Shown in pieces: positions 17,519-28,746 of a DNA stretch of 64,000 nucleotides. The notes under the pieces are model-generated. The model saw only the letters and a list, made by a program, of their open reading frames with translations. It did no database searches and had not been told where the DNA came from. The DNA comes from Spirometra erinaceieuropaei (Eukaryota > Platyhelminthes > Cestoda > Diphyllobothriidea > Diphyllobothriidae), in contig CACRXP010000008.1 of NCBI GenBank assembly GCA_902702965.1, positions 1,812,977-1,876,976 of the forward strand. The letters run 5' to 3'. Numbering within the stretch: the first letter of the stretch is position 1; each line of letters begins with the position of its first letter. Both the position numbers and the translations under genes were made by a program.

Positions 17519-19976
17519 CTGGCGCCCTTGCGGGGATTACCGACGGTTAAACACCTGCACTGTGCCTGATAGGTATCCACTTCCCCATCTCCACGACTTT
17601 TCATCTAGCCTAGCTGGAGCAACAATATTTTCCAACATTGACTTAGTCAAAGCTTTCCATCAGATACCCGTTGCTCCAGAAGACGTTCCCAAAACGGCGA
17701 TTACAACACCGTTCGGCCTGTTCGAGTTTGTCAGGATGCTTTTTGGGCTACGCAACTCCGCTCAAACTTTTCAACGTTTTATCAACGAAGCCCTCCGCGA
17801 CCTACCTTTCGTTTTTGTCTACGTCGACGATGTTCTGGTAGCAAGTTCCAATGAACACGAGCACCTACAACATTTGCGTCACATTTTTGAACGATTGAGC
17901 CAATTTGGCGTTTTCCTTAATGTTTCTAAATGTGTTTTTGGCGCACAGTCGCTGCTTTTCCTAGGACATCGCGTAGATGCTTCTGGTTGTCATCCCATAG
18001 ACGCCAAAGTTTCAGCTATTCGCGATTTCCCTACTCCCACTTCTTTTCAACAACTGCGCCGTTTTATAGGCCTTGTCAATTTCTATCGACGTTTCATCCC
18101 TCATTGTGCTCAATTAATGCTACCACTTACTAACCTTTTACGCGGGAACAACCGTGAGTTTTCTTTTCCTGACACAGCTGTAGAGGCTTTCAATCGTGCC
18201 AGAAAGGCTCTTGCGGATACAACTGCCCTTGTTCATCCTATACCTGATGCCCCACTTTCCATTGTGGCCGACGCCTCCAATTTCGTTATAGGTGCTGCCC
18301 TTCAGCAACAGACGCCCACTGGCACCCAGCTCTTGGCTCTCTACTCTGCCAAATTGACACCCCCACAAACTCGCTATAGCACTTTTGGTAGAGAACTTCT
18401 TGCAATTTATTTAGCCATTAAGCATTTTCGTAATTATATTGAGGGCCGAGATTTTCGTATTTATACTGACCACAAGCCCCTTACTTATGCCCTCTCTACT
18501 TCTTCTGACAAGTATTCACCCCGCGAGACCCGCCATCTCGATTTTATTTCTCAGTACACCACCGACATTCGATTTCTTAAAGGCCTTTATAATCAAGTTG
18601 CTGACTGTCTTTCTCGGCCTGGCATTAACGCCATCAACCGCCCTTCCATTGATTTGGAGCGCATGGCAGAACTGCAAAATCAGCCGACTTTCAGTGAGAG
18701 CCTTCAACACACTAGTCTTCAACTCGAAGCCATTCCTCTCTCCACCACCCCCGGTACAATCTTGTGTGACGTATCGCGCGGTGCCTCCCGACCCGTAGTG
18801 CCAAGCGAGATGAGACGAGATGTTTTTGCCGCGTTGCACAATCTAGCTCACCCTGGCATCCGCACTACCCAGCGCCTCGTCAGCGAGCGTTTCGTTTGGC
18901 CAAGCATGAACACTGATATCCGCCAGTGGACCCGTTCATGTTTGGCCTGTCAGGAGGCCAAAGTCGGACGGCATAACAAAGCCCCCATTGGCACTTTTCT
19001 CGCACCCGACGCACGTTTTTCACATGTCCATATCGATCTAGTAGGTCCCTTTCCAACATCTCGTGGTTGTAACTACTTACTTACTGCGATTGACCGATTT
19101 ACTCGTTGGCCCATTGCAACTCCCATACCTAGCATAACTGCAGATTCCGTTGCTCATGCTTTTTTGGAACACTGGATCTCTCATTATGCCGTCCCCTCAA
19201 CTATTACCACCGATCGAGGTCAACAATTCGAGTCTAGACTTTTTAGCAGCCTTACCAACCTCCTCGGATGTTCTCGCATACGCACGACAGCATACCACCC
19301 CTCATCCAACGGCTTAGTCGAGCGTTTCCACCGGCAACTCAAAGCCTCGCTCCGAGCTCATGACAACCCTTCCCATTGGAGCGATCATCTGCCTTTGGTC
19401 ATGCTCGGTATCCGTACCGCACTCAAGCCCGACTTAGAGTGTTCCGCTGCCCAACTTGTCTACGGTACCACCCTACGGATTCCCGTGGATTTTTTCGGGT
19501 ACCCTCAAAGCTCAGCCGACTTGGATCCCAGCGACTATATGCAAAGATTGCGCCAAGCCATGACTCATCTTCGAGCCACTTCTCCACGTCCTTCAACAAG
19601 TAAGTCGTACGTCGACCCGAACTTACTAACATGTTCTTTTGTATTTGTCCGCGTAGATAGCATTCGCCGGCCACTACAACAGCCCTATGACGGCCCACTT
19701 CGAGTACTATCGCGCAAGGACAAGCATTTTACAATTGACCGTGGAGGCCGCACCGACGTGGTCCCAATCGATCGCTTGAAGGCGGCTTACACCGAGCCTC
19801 TTTCAACTTCTCCAACCGAACAACCTCCACTTGGCACATTGCCACTTGCTATTTCCCAGACTCCATTTACGCCCAATAACCCCGCATCTTCCCTTAACCC
19901 ACAGACTCCTTCCCTTACTCGCAGCGGTCGTCATGTCCGTTTTCCCGATCGTTACCAACTTGTACAATATGCATAA
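17517..19976 (+). CDS. Gypsy pol part 2: RT, RNase H, integrase
   Basis: About 804 residues from [10 protein letters not shown] (17562), with coding similarity starting at about 17517. [28 protein letters not shown], catalytic [11 protein letters not shown] (YVDD at residues 87-90). RNase [16 protein letters not shown] and [11 protein letters not shown]. Integrase: zinc-binding H-x3-H (HNLAHPG) and CLACQ, catalytic core [31 protein letters not shown] (D,D,E). A GPF/Y-type module [18 protein letters not shown] and [12 protein letters not shown] close it; no chromodomain is seen. No stop in this part. Upstream frameshift separates it from protease. Confidence 0.92.
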   Translation, partial: DWRPCGDYRRLNTCTVPDRYPLPHLHDFSSSLAGATIFSNIDLVKAFHQIPVAPEDVPKTAITTPFGLFEFVRMLFGLRNSAQTFQRFINEALRDLPFVFVYVDDVLVASSNEHEHLQHLRHIFERLSQFGVFLNVSKCVFGAQSLLFLGHRVDASGCHPIDAKVSAIRDFPTPTSFQQLRRFIGLVNFYRRFIPHCAQLMLPLTNLLRGNNREFSFPDTAVEAFNRARKALADTTALVHPIPDAPLSIVADASNFVIGAALQQQTPTGTQLLALYSAKLTPPQTRYSTFGRELLAIYLAIKHFRNYIEGRDFRIYTDHKPLTYALSTSSDKYSPRETRHLDFISQYTTDIRFLKGLYNQVADCLSRPGINAINRPSIDLERMAELQNQPTFSESLQHTSLQLEAIPLSTTPGTILCDVSRGASRPVVPSEMRRDVFAALHNLAHPGIRTTQRLVSERFVWPSMNTDIRQWTRSCLACQEAKVGRHNKAPIGTFLAPDARFSHVHIDLVGPFPTSRGCNYLLTAIDRFTRWPIATPIPSITADSVAHAFLEHWISHYAVPSTITTDRGQQFESRLFSSLTNLLGCSRIRTTAYHPSSNGLVERFHRQLKASLRAHDNPSHWSDHLPLVMLGIRTALKPDLECSAAQLVYGTTLRIPVDFFGYPQSSADLDPSDYMQRLRQAMTHLRATSPRPSTSKSYVDPNLLTCSFVFVRVDSIRRPLQQPYDGPLRVLSRKDKHFTIDRGGRTDVVPIDRLKAAYTEPLSTSPTEQPPLGTLPLAISQTPFTPNNPASSLNPQTPSLTRSGRHVRFPDRYQLVQYA

Positions 19977-20030
19977 CACTCCCACATTTTCCTTCTATTA
20001 ACAATAATTTTTTTTGAACTCCGTTCTCCT

Positions 20031-20044
20031 AGGATGGGGAGTAT
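20031..20044 (+). promoter_or_regulatory. polypurine tract
   Basis: AGGATGGGGAGTAT immediately precedes the 3' LTR, the expected primer site for plus-strand DNA synthesis. Confidence 0.75.
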
Positions 20045-20248
20045 TGTAGTGACATTTAAGTCCGTTTTGTTTTAATCAGTTACAATACGCTTTGACACAA
20101 CTTTGAATAAGAAAAACAACACGCACGTGCACTTTTGCCTGCTGACGACTTTGTTCTTATTTACTAGTTTGTAACTGTTGGGATACTGCTATTTTCGTTT
20201 CCCGGATAGCCTACTCGCTGTGCCCAACTAGTGGGTTTATCACTTGCA
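20045..20248 (+). repeat. Gypsy 3' LTR
   Basis: 204 bp, TGTAGTGACA...CACTTGCA; three differences from the 5' LTR. Followed by the AGAC target duplication and then PLE-A sequence. Confidence 0.95.
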
Positions 20249-20252
20249 AGAC

Positions 20253-20527
20253 AATGCACTCAGATGAGGCATACATCAACCGGCATATCGATTTAGATGT
20301 CACATAAAAAAATCCTTAAGAACCGATTCAAACTGACTCAACCAATCCCGAGATGATGACCGTAACCAGTCATAGAATCCTTTTGCCAGACTTAGTCTAG
20401 AAGTTAATTGTTTTTGCACGCCCGTTGTCTGAAGACGAGCTGGGGAACCAGTCTCGAAAATGTACACAATAAACTTTGCTGTTTCCCAAAAAGCCTCACC
20501 TTCCTAATTATATTTCTTGGGATGCCT

Positions 20528-20529
<2 letters not shown>
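20253..20529 (+). pseudogene. PLE-A C-terminus and 3' UTR after the Gypsy insertion
   Basis: Resumes with HSDEA.INRHIDLD.T, the end of the GIY-YIG protein, then the 3' UTR matching 13205-13390 (GATGCCTGTTT end). The tail runs directly into (TA)n at 20530-20558. Confidence 0.85.
20424..20470 (+). ncRNA. hammerhead-like motif, PLE-A 3' end
   Basis: GUUGU, CUGAAGA, GAGCUGG/CCAGUCUC hairpin and GAAA are intact, helix I GUUGU/ACAAU is kept, but the helix III/cleavage stretch reads AAUGUAC instead of AAUUC, two bases longer. Probably impaired. Confidence 0.5.

Positions 20530-20558
<29 letters not shown>
20530..20558. repeat. (TA)n microsatellite
   Basis: TA tract between the PLE-A 3' end and an isolated satellite monomer. 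Confidence 0.95.
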
Positions 20559-20559
20559 C

Positions 20560-20790
20560 GCAAGTATCTATGTCGGGAGTACGCTATAATACCTTTACCA
20601 TATGGATTTCATACTACTCCTAGTATTACTTGTTTGTAGAATGGGAATTACGTGGTTATTCTACAGTCGTTGATTGTCTTCGAAACAAATGTCCATTGAA
20701 ATTTCGGTTCTGACCGTAAAAATTCATGTTCCGGAGATTTAACTCCAAGTCCTGCACCGAGCAATTTCTGAAATTATTCACTTGATATAT
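20560..20790 (+). repeat. isolated 351-bp-satellite monomer (partial)
   Basis: Matches the 5' array from the CGCAAGTATCTATGTCGGGA landmark through TCCAAGTCCTGCACCGAG and GAAATTATTCACTTGAT, about 230 bp, in the same orientation. It stops before the ribozyme block and starts about 11 nt after the predicted cleavage site. It sits 17 kb from the array, directly after a (TA)n tract. Confidence 0.9.
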
Positions 20791-20879
20791 ACATGTATAC
20801 AATCCTACTCTCAGGGATTTTACTCTTTGCAGAGGGGTAATGCGGAAACTTCCGAAGAACATGTACCTAAGAGGTGTCT

Positions 20880-21230
20880 ATGTGCGGTGCATGCGTTGAT
20901 GGAGAAATGCATGATGATTTGCCGCAGATTTTCGTGCAGACGCACGTGACCAGGCAGACCCATGAGGCGAGCGAATGTGCAAAGACAGTTTGCAAATCTT
21001 GATCGGATGTGACAGGCCTACGTCTGGACTCCAGTCATTGGTGCGTCTGCCTCGGTGTTGTGGAGTAGCGCCGGCAGTGATCTCACCGGTGGGCGGATTG
21101 TGCGAGGTAGTAGTTGTTGTCGTCGGCGGGGTGTAGGGGTGTCCAGCGATGGGTTCACGTGACTGTCGTAGTAGGTCGCTCCCTTGCTTGCAGGTGTAGA
21201 CTACGCCTAGCGTCCATTTGCTGGCACCCA
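20880..21230 (-). pseudogene. LINE 3' tail with degenerate C2H2 finger, minus copy
   Basis: A minus-strand frame gives FARLMGLPGHVRLHENLRQ, the end of the finger-bearing tail also seen at 21.9 kb (GLMGQMRVHENLRQT). Upstream is a threonine/proline-rich stretch (PPTTTTTTSHNPPTG). Such finger-ended tails are common in flatworm LINEs. It lies back to back with the plus-strand copy. Frames are broken. Confidence 0.55.
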
Positions 21231-21689
21231 ACTCTCACATGTGGCTACCCGAAGTCAGGCTCTGCCTAGCTGCCGCACCCACGGTAACTGCCTCGACCAG
21301 CGGGCTAAACCAGGTGAGGGTATCCCAGTGTGCATCTCACCACACGGTAATCTCGGCTTCGCTGGCAGGATGGGTCATCGCATCGGCATTGCCGAGACGA
21401 GGCTACGTCTGGAACACTGCGGGAGGTCAAAAGGTAGGTAAGCCCTCAGGTAAGCGAACTTTACTCTGTTTCCTTACTTACTTTCCTGTCAATGTCACTT
21501 GCTGTATGCTGTTCTTGTTGTCTGCTCTGTGTCCGTTTGTCTGTGCCTCTCTCTGCTAATAGCTAGGTGTTAGTGTGCTGGACTTCGTTTGTTGCCTTGC
21601 TTAATCCTGTCCCTGCCTGATGGCTGTGTCTGCTTGTCCACCAGCTCCGTCACGTTGAAGTCATCCTGCACACCCACCATGACTAGTCC

Positions 21690-22030
21690 AACCCACACCC
21701 GTCGCCCAGTGTGCCGACCACCACAAGATCCACCACCAACATCCCCACAGCTGACACTGACACTGTCGAATTCCCATGTCCACACTGTCCCCCCAAATTC
21801 ACCTCACGCATCCACCCGATCGGTCACTTACGAAATCATTGCACAGAGACTGGAGAAACCGTGCCTGAAGCACCAACCTACACTCGCCGAATCCGTCTAC
21901 ACTGCCCACACTTTACTCGCACATTCATTCACTGCATGGGTCTAATGGGCCAAATGCGCGTCCACGAAAACCTACGGCAGACAACCGTCGGTTGCATCAC
22001 GTCATCACATCCTTCCTCACCGGCATCTCA
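21690..22030 (+). pseudogene. LINE 3' tail with C2H2 fingers, plus copy
   Basis: Translation from 21711 gives CPHCPPKFTSRIHPIGHLRNH, a C2H2 finger (C-x2-C-x12-H-x3-H), then a linker TETGETVPEAPTYTRR, then CPHFTRTFIHCMGLMGQMRVHE, where the second Cys and first His are replaced (F and Q). The linker and paired-finger layout resemble C-terminal tails of flatworm LINE proteins; no RT is attached here, so a 5'-truncated copy. Confidence 0.65.
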
Positions 22031-22429
22031 TCGTACATCAACATTCACCCACCACAAGCATCCAATTTCAACCTCCCACGCAAGTGTGCCTCTTGACTCC
22101 GTCTCCATACGGTCCCCCAGCTGCATGTGTGACTCGAATCTGAAACTATCACGGCGCGTCAAGCGTTGTGGATTGAAAGGTCGCTGGCTGACGCCCCAAC
22201 TCAGCCCACGCACTCCGTCCAGTTTTGTGTCTGTTGCCTGGAGTGGCGCACTGGTGGACTGAGAGCCAGGCTGAGACGGCTCCTTCTCAATGTGACCAAC
22301 GACACTCTCACAATTGTGAGATGAACGCCGCTCAACCCCCGTTGTGTGAAATCCTGGCGCCTTTGTTTGCTGGGCCAGGTCGTGCATGTGGCCTGCGCAG
22401 ACAAGATCCCTAGACCACGTCAGCCACCG

Positions 22430-22570
22430 CAGAGTAAACGCTTGTTCGATGCAACTTAAAGCGTCTATTTTCTTGGGTTTTGACCAGGTCCAGAAGTCAA
22501 CCTTCTTGAGTGATGACATGGGCCGACTTGATGGCGGGACGAACTCCTGGAGCCTCCAATGAGACGAAGG
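22430..22570 (-). repeat. dispersed coding-like repeat R3 (DFWTWS), copy 1
   Basis: Minus strand: EFVPPSSRPMSSLKKVDFWTWS then KPKKIDALSCIEQAF. Copies at 24055-24180 and 31556-31680 share VPPSS.P, K.DFWTWSD and K(I/L)(D/N).L..IE, all on the minus strand. Family unknown. Confidence 0.6.
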
Positions 22571-22599
22571 GAAGTAGGCAGTGATTGTGGCAATCCCAA

Positions 22600-24050
22600 C
22601 GTCGAAAAATAGGGAAGGACAGTATTTCTAACCTAACCTACACAAAACCTCCCCTTTCCAGGGCCAGAAGGCCTAGGGCGATCATGACAGGTGCTCTGCC
22701 AGGTGTTAGGGTACGGATTACGGATATACTTGGGGGTTTGGGGTAAGGCCTTAGGCATGGACTTCGTGCTGGTGGTTAAGATACGCCGCGCGCGAGACCA
22801 TGCCTATAACGACCTTCAGGCGCAGTCCCGAACGGAAAGAGAAGGGGGATGCCAGCGGGAAGGATGATCATTCTGTAAAGAATAACTGGAGGAGCTGTGG
22901 AGAGTTGGCAGCCAGACGAGGGAATGTCCAGCGTCGAGTTGGCGGCGTCCCAAAGTCCGTCATGGAATGAGTCAAACCGTCCGACTCGGCTTTGAATTTG
23001 ATTGGCCAGTTGGGAAGCCGAGTGGGCGAATGCCAGACAGCACAGTTGCACACACGCTGACACTCACCAAAGGCCCAGCGTTGCGACAGGCGCTCGGAGT
23101 AGAGCCACTACAACGCTACAAAGATTGTCGACTTTAAATGTGCTTGTCGCAGGCATCGCGGGAGTTAAGTTTGATGACACATACTCCGTAACTCCTCCTC
23201 CAATGCGATTCGTCATCACAGGTGGAGACGAGTTTGCCTCAAACATCTAGTCGGTAACCTAGGTTTCCATTTTTTCTGCCTGCTCAAAGTACGTAATTTC
23301 CAGTTTTACCGACTGAACTTTCGCGTTTTTACGCGTTGTTAGCGCGTCCAAAGGCTTAGCGACGTAAATGTATGTTTCCCGTCCGATTCACGAAAGAAGC
23401 TATCTGTGAGTTTCAAAGACATCATTCATAAAACCTTCATTACTGCTACTTCTGTATCACAAGCGTCTTTACTTCCTGTTTTCTGAGAAGGGCCACAAAC
23501 CCTTTCGCAACCGGCATGCGTAGGTTTGGGATTCTTCACCGATGGTCCTCAAGAACTGACAATACTGACACCGGCTTGAGTGAGACAATTTGGATTACAC
23601 TGACGATACCACCATCTCCGGCTACTCATGGTACAGGATTGGGTTGACCCACGCACAACTTTCGTTGCCTTCTTTAACACTGGTACGGTGCCGCTGTTGC
23701 AAGCGAATTCTCAGGAGGTGGCGAAATGGTCGGCACAGGTCCTCGGGACGTGGAGGTGGCCCCTGGGGCCTCGACATTTCGTCTCGTCTCCAGGGGGCGA
23801 AACACATTACCAAGGAATATTGTTGCCGATTCATCCTACGAGAGTATTGATTTAAACTAGAACAGGCATGACCGCAGCTGTGTGTAACTCCTACAGATTC
23901 TGATGTCCAATTCCCAAGTTTGTATTTGGCACAGAAAGGAAATTTGAAGCATGATACGTAGCTCAGTCACTTTTATTGAAGAATAAAAATAAGCATGTAT
24001 AACAAATTTTTCTTTAAGCTTAACGCTTGAAAAAATCAGCAAATTTTAGC
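22600..24050. other. no gene recognised
   Basis: Several short frames exist (for example 23064-23246 minus, 23590-23850 plus), none with a recognisable domain. I see no clear repeat structure. It may be decayed LINE or intergenic sequence. Confidence 0.4.
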
Positions 24051-24054
24051 ACAG

Positions 24055-24230
24055 AGGAAATGCTCGTTCGATGGACCTTAAACCATCTATTTTCCTGGGA
24101 TCCGACCAGGTCCAGAAGTCAAACTTCTTGCGCGATGGCATGGGCTGACTTGACGGTGGGACGAACTCCCTGATTGATACGCCTTGATCATAACCGTAAC
24201 CTCCAATGAGAAGAAGGAAAGCAGACAGTA
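24055..24230 (-). repeat. dispersed repeat R3 (DFWTWS), copy 2
   Basis: Minus strand: FVPPSSQPMPSRKKFDFWTWS then DPRKIDGLRSIERAFPLC. The nucleotide match with copy 1 extends to the CCTCCAATGAGA..GAAGG segment. Confidence 0.6.
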
Positions 24231-24239
24231 ATTATTTCC

Positions 24240-26150
24240 AACTGAAATTTGATTAGAAGGTGAAAGCGGGTCAAAACAACCAAAGATGTTGGGAATGAGT
24301 GAGGAAGGGGAGTAGGGATGCATGTGGAGAGGGGGTGGGCACATAACTACCGTTGACTCTGATAGTGCGCTGGTGAAAAAGCCGTTTTGGCAAATAGGTA
24401 AATTGTCGGCAGAACTATAAATCATCGACCAAATCGGCCCTTAGGATCCCATTAGGGGAATTCGGCTCGATCAGCCCGAAACAACACCTCATCTATTGCC
24501 GAGAATTCTCAGGGTTTAAGAAGTGCCTGCATGTCCTGGAGAACAGAGGCGAACCAACCTTCCAGCTAGCCGCTCCAACCTCACGTGCACTGCAGACAAA
24601 CACGAAGCATTGAATATAATAAAAGCAATACGCATGAAGTAGGAAAGGAATAAAATGTTCCAAATGCCTCAACCGTCCGTCGCATCGGGTTCGCATCGAC
24701 TCTTGACTGTCTCATTCGGGACGAAGTCTTGCAGTTTACCTGGAAGTTAATCCCCAGGGAGCAGTCGAACTAAACGCCCAGGTACACATTCAGTCACAGC
24801 CATCAGTGCATCACTTATAACGGCAGAAGTGGATGAACCGAGAAGATACTATGAACGGAATAATACAACGCCGCGAGTTTATATAGATCTTCAAATGTTT
24901 AAAATGACTTTTCAAGCCGCATTTAGTGTCAGTGCATACATTGTCTCCAATCTCGCTTTTAGACGATAAATCGACCGGAGATCACTGAAACCGCCATATT
25001 CTCCAGCTTGAGAACAGTAATAACAAGGGTTGCCCATTTATGGAAAACATACGCTAGACGACACATCGACGACTGTCATCTCTCGAAAAAGCTCCCCTTG
25101 TGCTGCAGAATCGAGAACCGTGTACAGCTATCTCCCAGGTCGAGTCAAATGCAGATATTTAATGAATAAAAACAACCTAATCGTGCCCGACAAAGTACCG
25201 TCGACCGGTATCACACAGTTTGTCCCGTTCTGGCCAACAAGAGGGAGGAGCAAGACTACAGAGTCAGATCAACGAGTGGGTACTTCACCCTTCAGAATAT
25301 TTGGTCTTGTACATGGGACTGCATACTATAACACTATAAAACTAGGCAATTCCTAATCGTTCAGTCTTCGTAAAAAAAACACGAGTTAAAACAAATACAG
25401 AAAAGCATAATTGTCATTGCACAAGGGGAAAGTGAAACGATAATTCCCCGAGTTATTTTTCGCCGTCTCTAGGCAGTCATAGTCCAGGTCAAAACCACGC
25501 ATGCTTGGGGGTGAATTCTTGCTCAACTATACATAAGACCAGCCGGCCGAGATCCGCGATGGCGCTGACCGAGTTCGTCCAAGTAAAAAGCGCATCATAG
25601 CAATTCAGTGTTATTTCCTGAAATCATCGGCCTCACCTAGAAGCAAAGAATCCTTCCAGACAAAGGCCTATATATATATAACCTAAATGTCCTGAGGCAG
25701 TAAAGACCGGGTGGGGTGTGTGCACCGGACGCATGCCGACGGGTTTCGCCATGCGGCTGGACAGCCGTTGGACGAAATTACGCTGACGAATTATCTCTGT
25801 CGCAGGCCTGTCAAGCAGTCGAGGCGCTGTGAGTGATAAAGGGGGGGGGGATGAGGTAAATGCAACGAACGGCTGTCCCACTTCAAACACATTTATTCCT
25901 AAATGACTGTCGCCAGGATCCTTTTGTTGTCAGCAAACAAGTTTACACCATGAAAACATATCCACTGGAAGGACCACTGCGTGTGGCCCTAAATCTATCC
26001 CTAAAGGTGCTAACACCTTCTCCAAATTTGGGTCTTCCGATCATTTAGTTGCGATGAGAGAAACAAAGAGAGGGCTTAAAAATGCAAGGGGAAGTAGAGG
26101 ACCGAACTAGGCCATCTTGACAGCCAGACGGCCCACAGGCAGTAGGCAGA
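24240..26150. other. no gene recognised
   Basis: Nothing assignable. Minor features are a short TA run at 25670-25681 and a G10 run at about 25842. Frames here are short and lack known motifs. Confidence 0.4.
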
Positions 26151-26174
26151 CTCGAGGACAGCAAAATCAACTCA

Positions 26175-26620
26175 TCAGGGGAAGAGAGACAGAACTGCTG
26201 ACTCACGGAAAGAAAAAAGTCTGTCCTGCCAAACGGCGAGAGTAAAAAAAGACTCCTTTAAGGTATGTTCAGTGAGGCGTGTCCACTTACCCAAGGGGCG
26301 CCGGTTGTCGGGCGGGGCGAAGACATCAACCCGTACGTTATAATCATTATGAACATAGGCACTGCATCCAGAAATAAAAAGGTCGCCCTTGAATACGACC
26401 GCCGTGCATCCATTATATGCGGATAGCATGGGAGCAGCAGCCTTCCAAAAGCTGTCCGATGACTTTCGTGGTCCACGCCAGTCTGCTGCCTCTCGTAAAT
26501 GACACATCTCCACAGAGGACAATGATTTGACACAAAAATCGGGTTTGCCGCCAATCACAAACACGCGACCGTCCGGCAGCGCAACAGCGGTAGAGTTTTG
26601 CCTTTTTTCTTTTAAACCAG
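26175..26620 (-). CDS. Kelch gene, last exon (Kelch repeats)
   Basis: Minus-strand frame QNSTAVALPDGRVFVIGGKPDF..., SSVEMCHL, FWKAAAPMLSAYNGCTAVVFKGDLFISGC, VDVFAPPDNRRPLGKWTRL, FFTLAVWQDRLFSF, stop at 26175-26177. The GG doublet after a hydrophobic strand and W spaced behind it are typical Kelch blades. A splice acceptor near 26615-26640 is likely but not fixed, because the frame meets a TAA just upstream. Kelch propellers of BTB-Kelch proteins recruit substrates to Cullin-3 ligases (family knowledge). Confidence 0.75.
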
Positions 26621-26954
26621 GTAGTCTTTACCATCTGAAATGAAGACGGCGGTAAAAAGGGTGACTTAATTAGGTCACTGCAACGGTGGCCTACTTATGA
26701 CAACAATCCGGTCAGCAGGACAAGTTGCACGAATTTTAAGTCGAAAGAAAGCGCGTTTAAAAACGTACCACGGGGGCGGGCGGTTTTCAGATGAGATGAA
26801 AACTATGTCCCCATTTGAAACGTGGATCAGACTCTATTAGCTACCCGTTAATTTTGGCCGTAAATGGTGGCGGTATTTTTTGAACAAGGCATGCAGGATA
26901 TCCACGATTAAGTAAGCTTCTTTAATGCGGGCAGTTTTGGTATCTAGGGTCTCC

Positions 26955-27370
26955 CTCGAGCAAACATTTATCGTTCTTTGAAAAAGAGTATTTAAAAGAT
27001 TCCTTTCCGTTGCATTAGCGCGAATCTTTCAAAATGTAAGTATTGCCCTTTCCATGTGATCTTATGGAAAACGGAGCGCCGTACTGATTCATCATCCTCT
27101 CTAAACATGTGAACGTCTAGGAGGGGAAGCTTGTTACACTGCTCCATTTCTATAACAAATTTAATTTTCAGATACACGTTATTCATTACACAAAGTAGAT
27201 CAGAGGCGTCTACCTTGTTATCAACATCCGTGAGTATATCATCCATGTAGAACCTGCATAACGCTGGTATGTTCAGTTATAGTGACACCTTTTCTTCTAG
27301 GTGAACCATTAAAAAACATCGGCAAAGGTTGGCCTGAGCCCATTACGATTCCGTCAATTTGCTCATACGA
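26955..27370 (-). pseudogene. PLE RT fragment of a separate lineage
   Basis: Minus strand reads DGIVMGSG.P..MFFNGS (family DGVAMGSPLGP), then CRFYMDDIL with YMDD at the catalytic site, then NKLPLLDVHMF and VFHKITWKGQYLHFERFALMQRKGIF (family LPFLDVLV and VYRKPTWTG.YLHF.S..P...K). It differs from PLE-A, B and C. It lies downstream (3') of the Kelch gene's predecessor exons, within its span as intronic debris. Confidence 0.7.
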
Positions 27371-27379
27371 CTGAGATTT

Positions 27380-28500
27380 AAGTTCGTACGCGTCATGTGG
27401 TAGGCGAGAGCGGTTTCACTGCGTCCGGTCTGGGCTCAAAGCGGTTTTGAACGGACAGGCCGCTGGCACATGGGTGAGGAGTGAGGTCGATTCAGTGTTC
27501 ACTTTCCTCACAGGAAAATGACATACAGGCTTCTAAACCATCATAACGCCTAAAAATCGTGCTTCAGAAGGGTGCCACCCGATCAAATTATTCGGGCCTA
27601 CCCAGAACTGAGGTACAGACTGAGATAGCTCTAGTATTAACTTCATAACAGTCTATCTAGTAAGGGATTTGAGATCTCCCATCGAGGCCTAGCTTTACTT
27701 TGGAGGACCACTATTTGGGTCACGGAGAGTGGGGGGGGGGTGTAGGGTCGATCAAGGTAGGATTGAAGGCACTAAACATTGCTATTCTTCTGGAACACTA
27801 TCTGGATCTCGGAGAGTGGGGGTTAAGTGGGGTGGAGATGATTGCTCCACTTCTGGAGGTTTCGACGGGCTTTAATGCCTCAAGTCTTACCGATAGGTCG
27901 CCGTCCGTAACCACAGATTTCAATCAGGCCACTCTTCTCTGGAAACTGTCAAGTGCGGTAACAGTCGCTCTGTTGCAGTTGGCTACATCAAACATCGCAT
28001 TTTAAGCGATATGTGCAGACATTTTAGTCGGAATTTTCAGTTTATCTCTGTTACATACATTCTTAGACCAAATGTACAGTTTCAGCAAAAACAGCCAAAT
28101 CACGATCGCTTAATCCTCACTGAGCTTACAAATAACGCTTGTGGAACCTGAGAAAGAATATGGAAGAGGTAGACTGTAAAGCTACGCCATAGAACTTTCT
28201 TAGTTGCAATCGTCAAAGGGAATCCGGCCAGAAAGTGAGAACACATAAGCGGCCGTAGAAAATTGCCTTTGACTAAAGCCAAGTCTGAGCAAAGAGAGGC
28301 CAAGTTAAGACAGGAGATTAATCGGCGAATAGACGCGGTGTCCTAATGCAGTGCGTAATGCCCTCAGGCTTCGAGCCTGGGAGAAGGGCACGGTTGACTG
28401 ACGACCAACCCACTCATACGGCAGAAAAATTCATTCAAGCCTGCCTCAATTTGACGGTGAACAATATTGCCATTTACTTTACTATGCGGCTACGGCGGCC
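27380..28500. other. Kelch gene intron, no other gene recognised
   Basis: About 1.1 kb between Kelch exons. It contains a G10 run at about 27731 and a loosely repeated GGAGAGTGGGGG motif (27724, 27816). Nothing assignable. Confidence 0.4.
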
Positions 28501-28511
28501 AGCAGACTCAC

Positions 28512-28746
28512 TTGTCTTCCTGTGCAGAGTAGATTTCACAAGTGTCAAGACACTCGTTCTGATTGTTCCATCCGCCAAAGACACAAATCACGTTTCCCTG
28601 ACCGACTGGGACGGCAACTACCGAATGGCACCTCCGTCCCGTGGAGAGCCGCGCACATTCCTTCCACCGATGTTCCTTCGTATCAAATTTGTGAACATTT
28701 GGAAAGCTGCCGTCGTTATCATCTCCTCCAATCGCGAAGATGCAGC
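28512..28746 (-). CDS. Kelch gene exon (two Kelch blades)
   Basis: Bounded by a good acceptor (ATTGGAAACAG at 28747-28757) and donor (GTGAGT at 28506-28511). Encodes GCIFAIGGDDNDGSFPNVHKFDTKEHRWKECARL followed by RRCHSVVAVPVGQGNVICVFGGWNNQNECLDTCEIY: two blades with the GG doublet, Y/F..D and W at Kelch spacing. Confidence 0.85.

Larger units (their letters stand above)
15599..20248 (+). mobile_element. CsRn1-like Ty3/Gypsy LTR retrotransposon
   Basis: Complete element of 4650 bp with 204-bp LTRs and a 4-bp target duplication AGAC (15595-15598 and 20249-20252). It sits inside the GIY-YIG coding region of PLE-A, whose sequence resumes cleanly at 20253. LTRs start TGTAGTG and end in CA, differing at about 3 of 204 positions, so the insertion is young. 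A TGGTGACCC primer site follows the 5' LTR and a purine tract precedes the 3' LTR. Gag has the unusual C-H-C-C knuckle typical of the CsRn1 clade. One stop in gag and one frameshift in pol make this copy non-functional as it stands. Confidence 0.95.
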
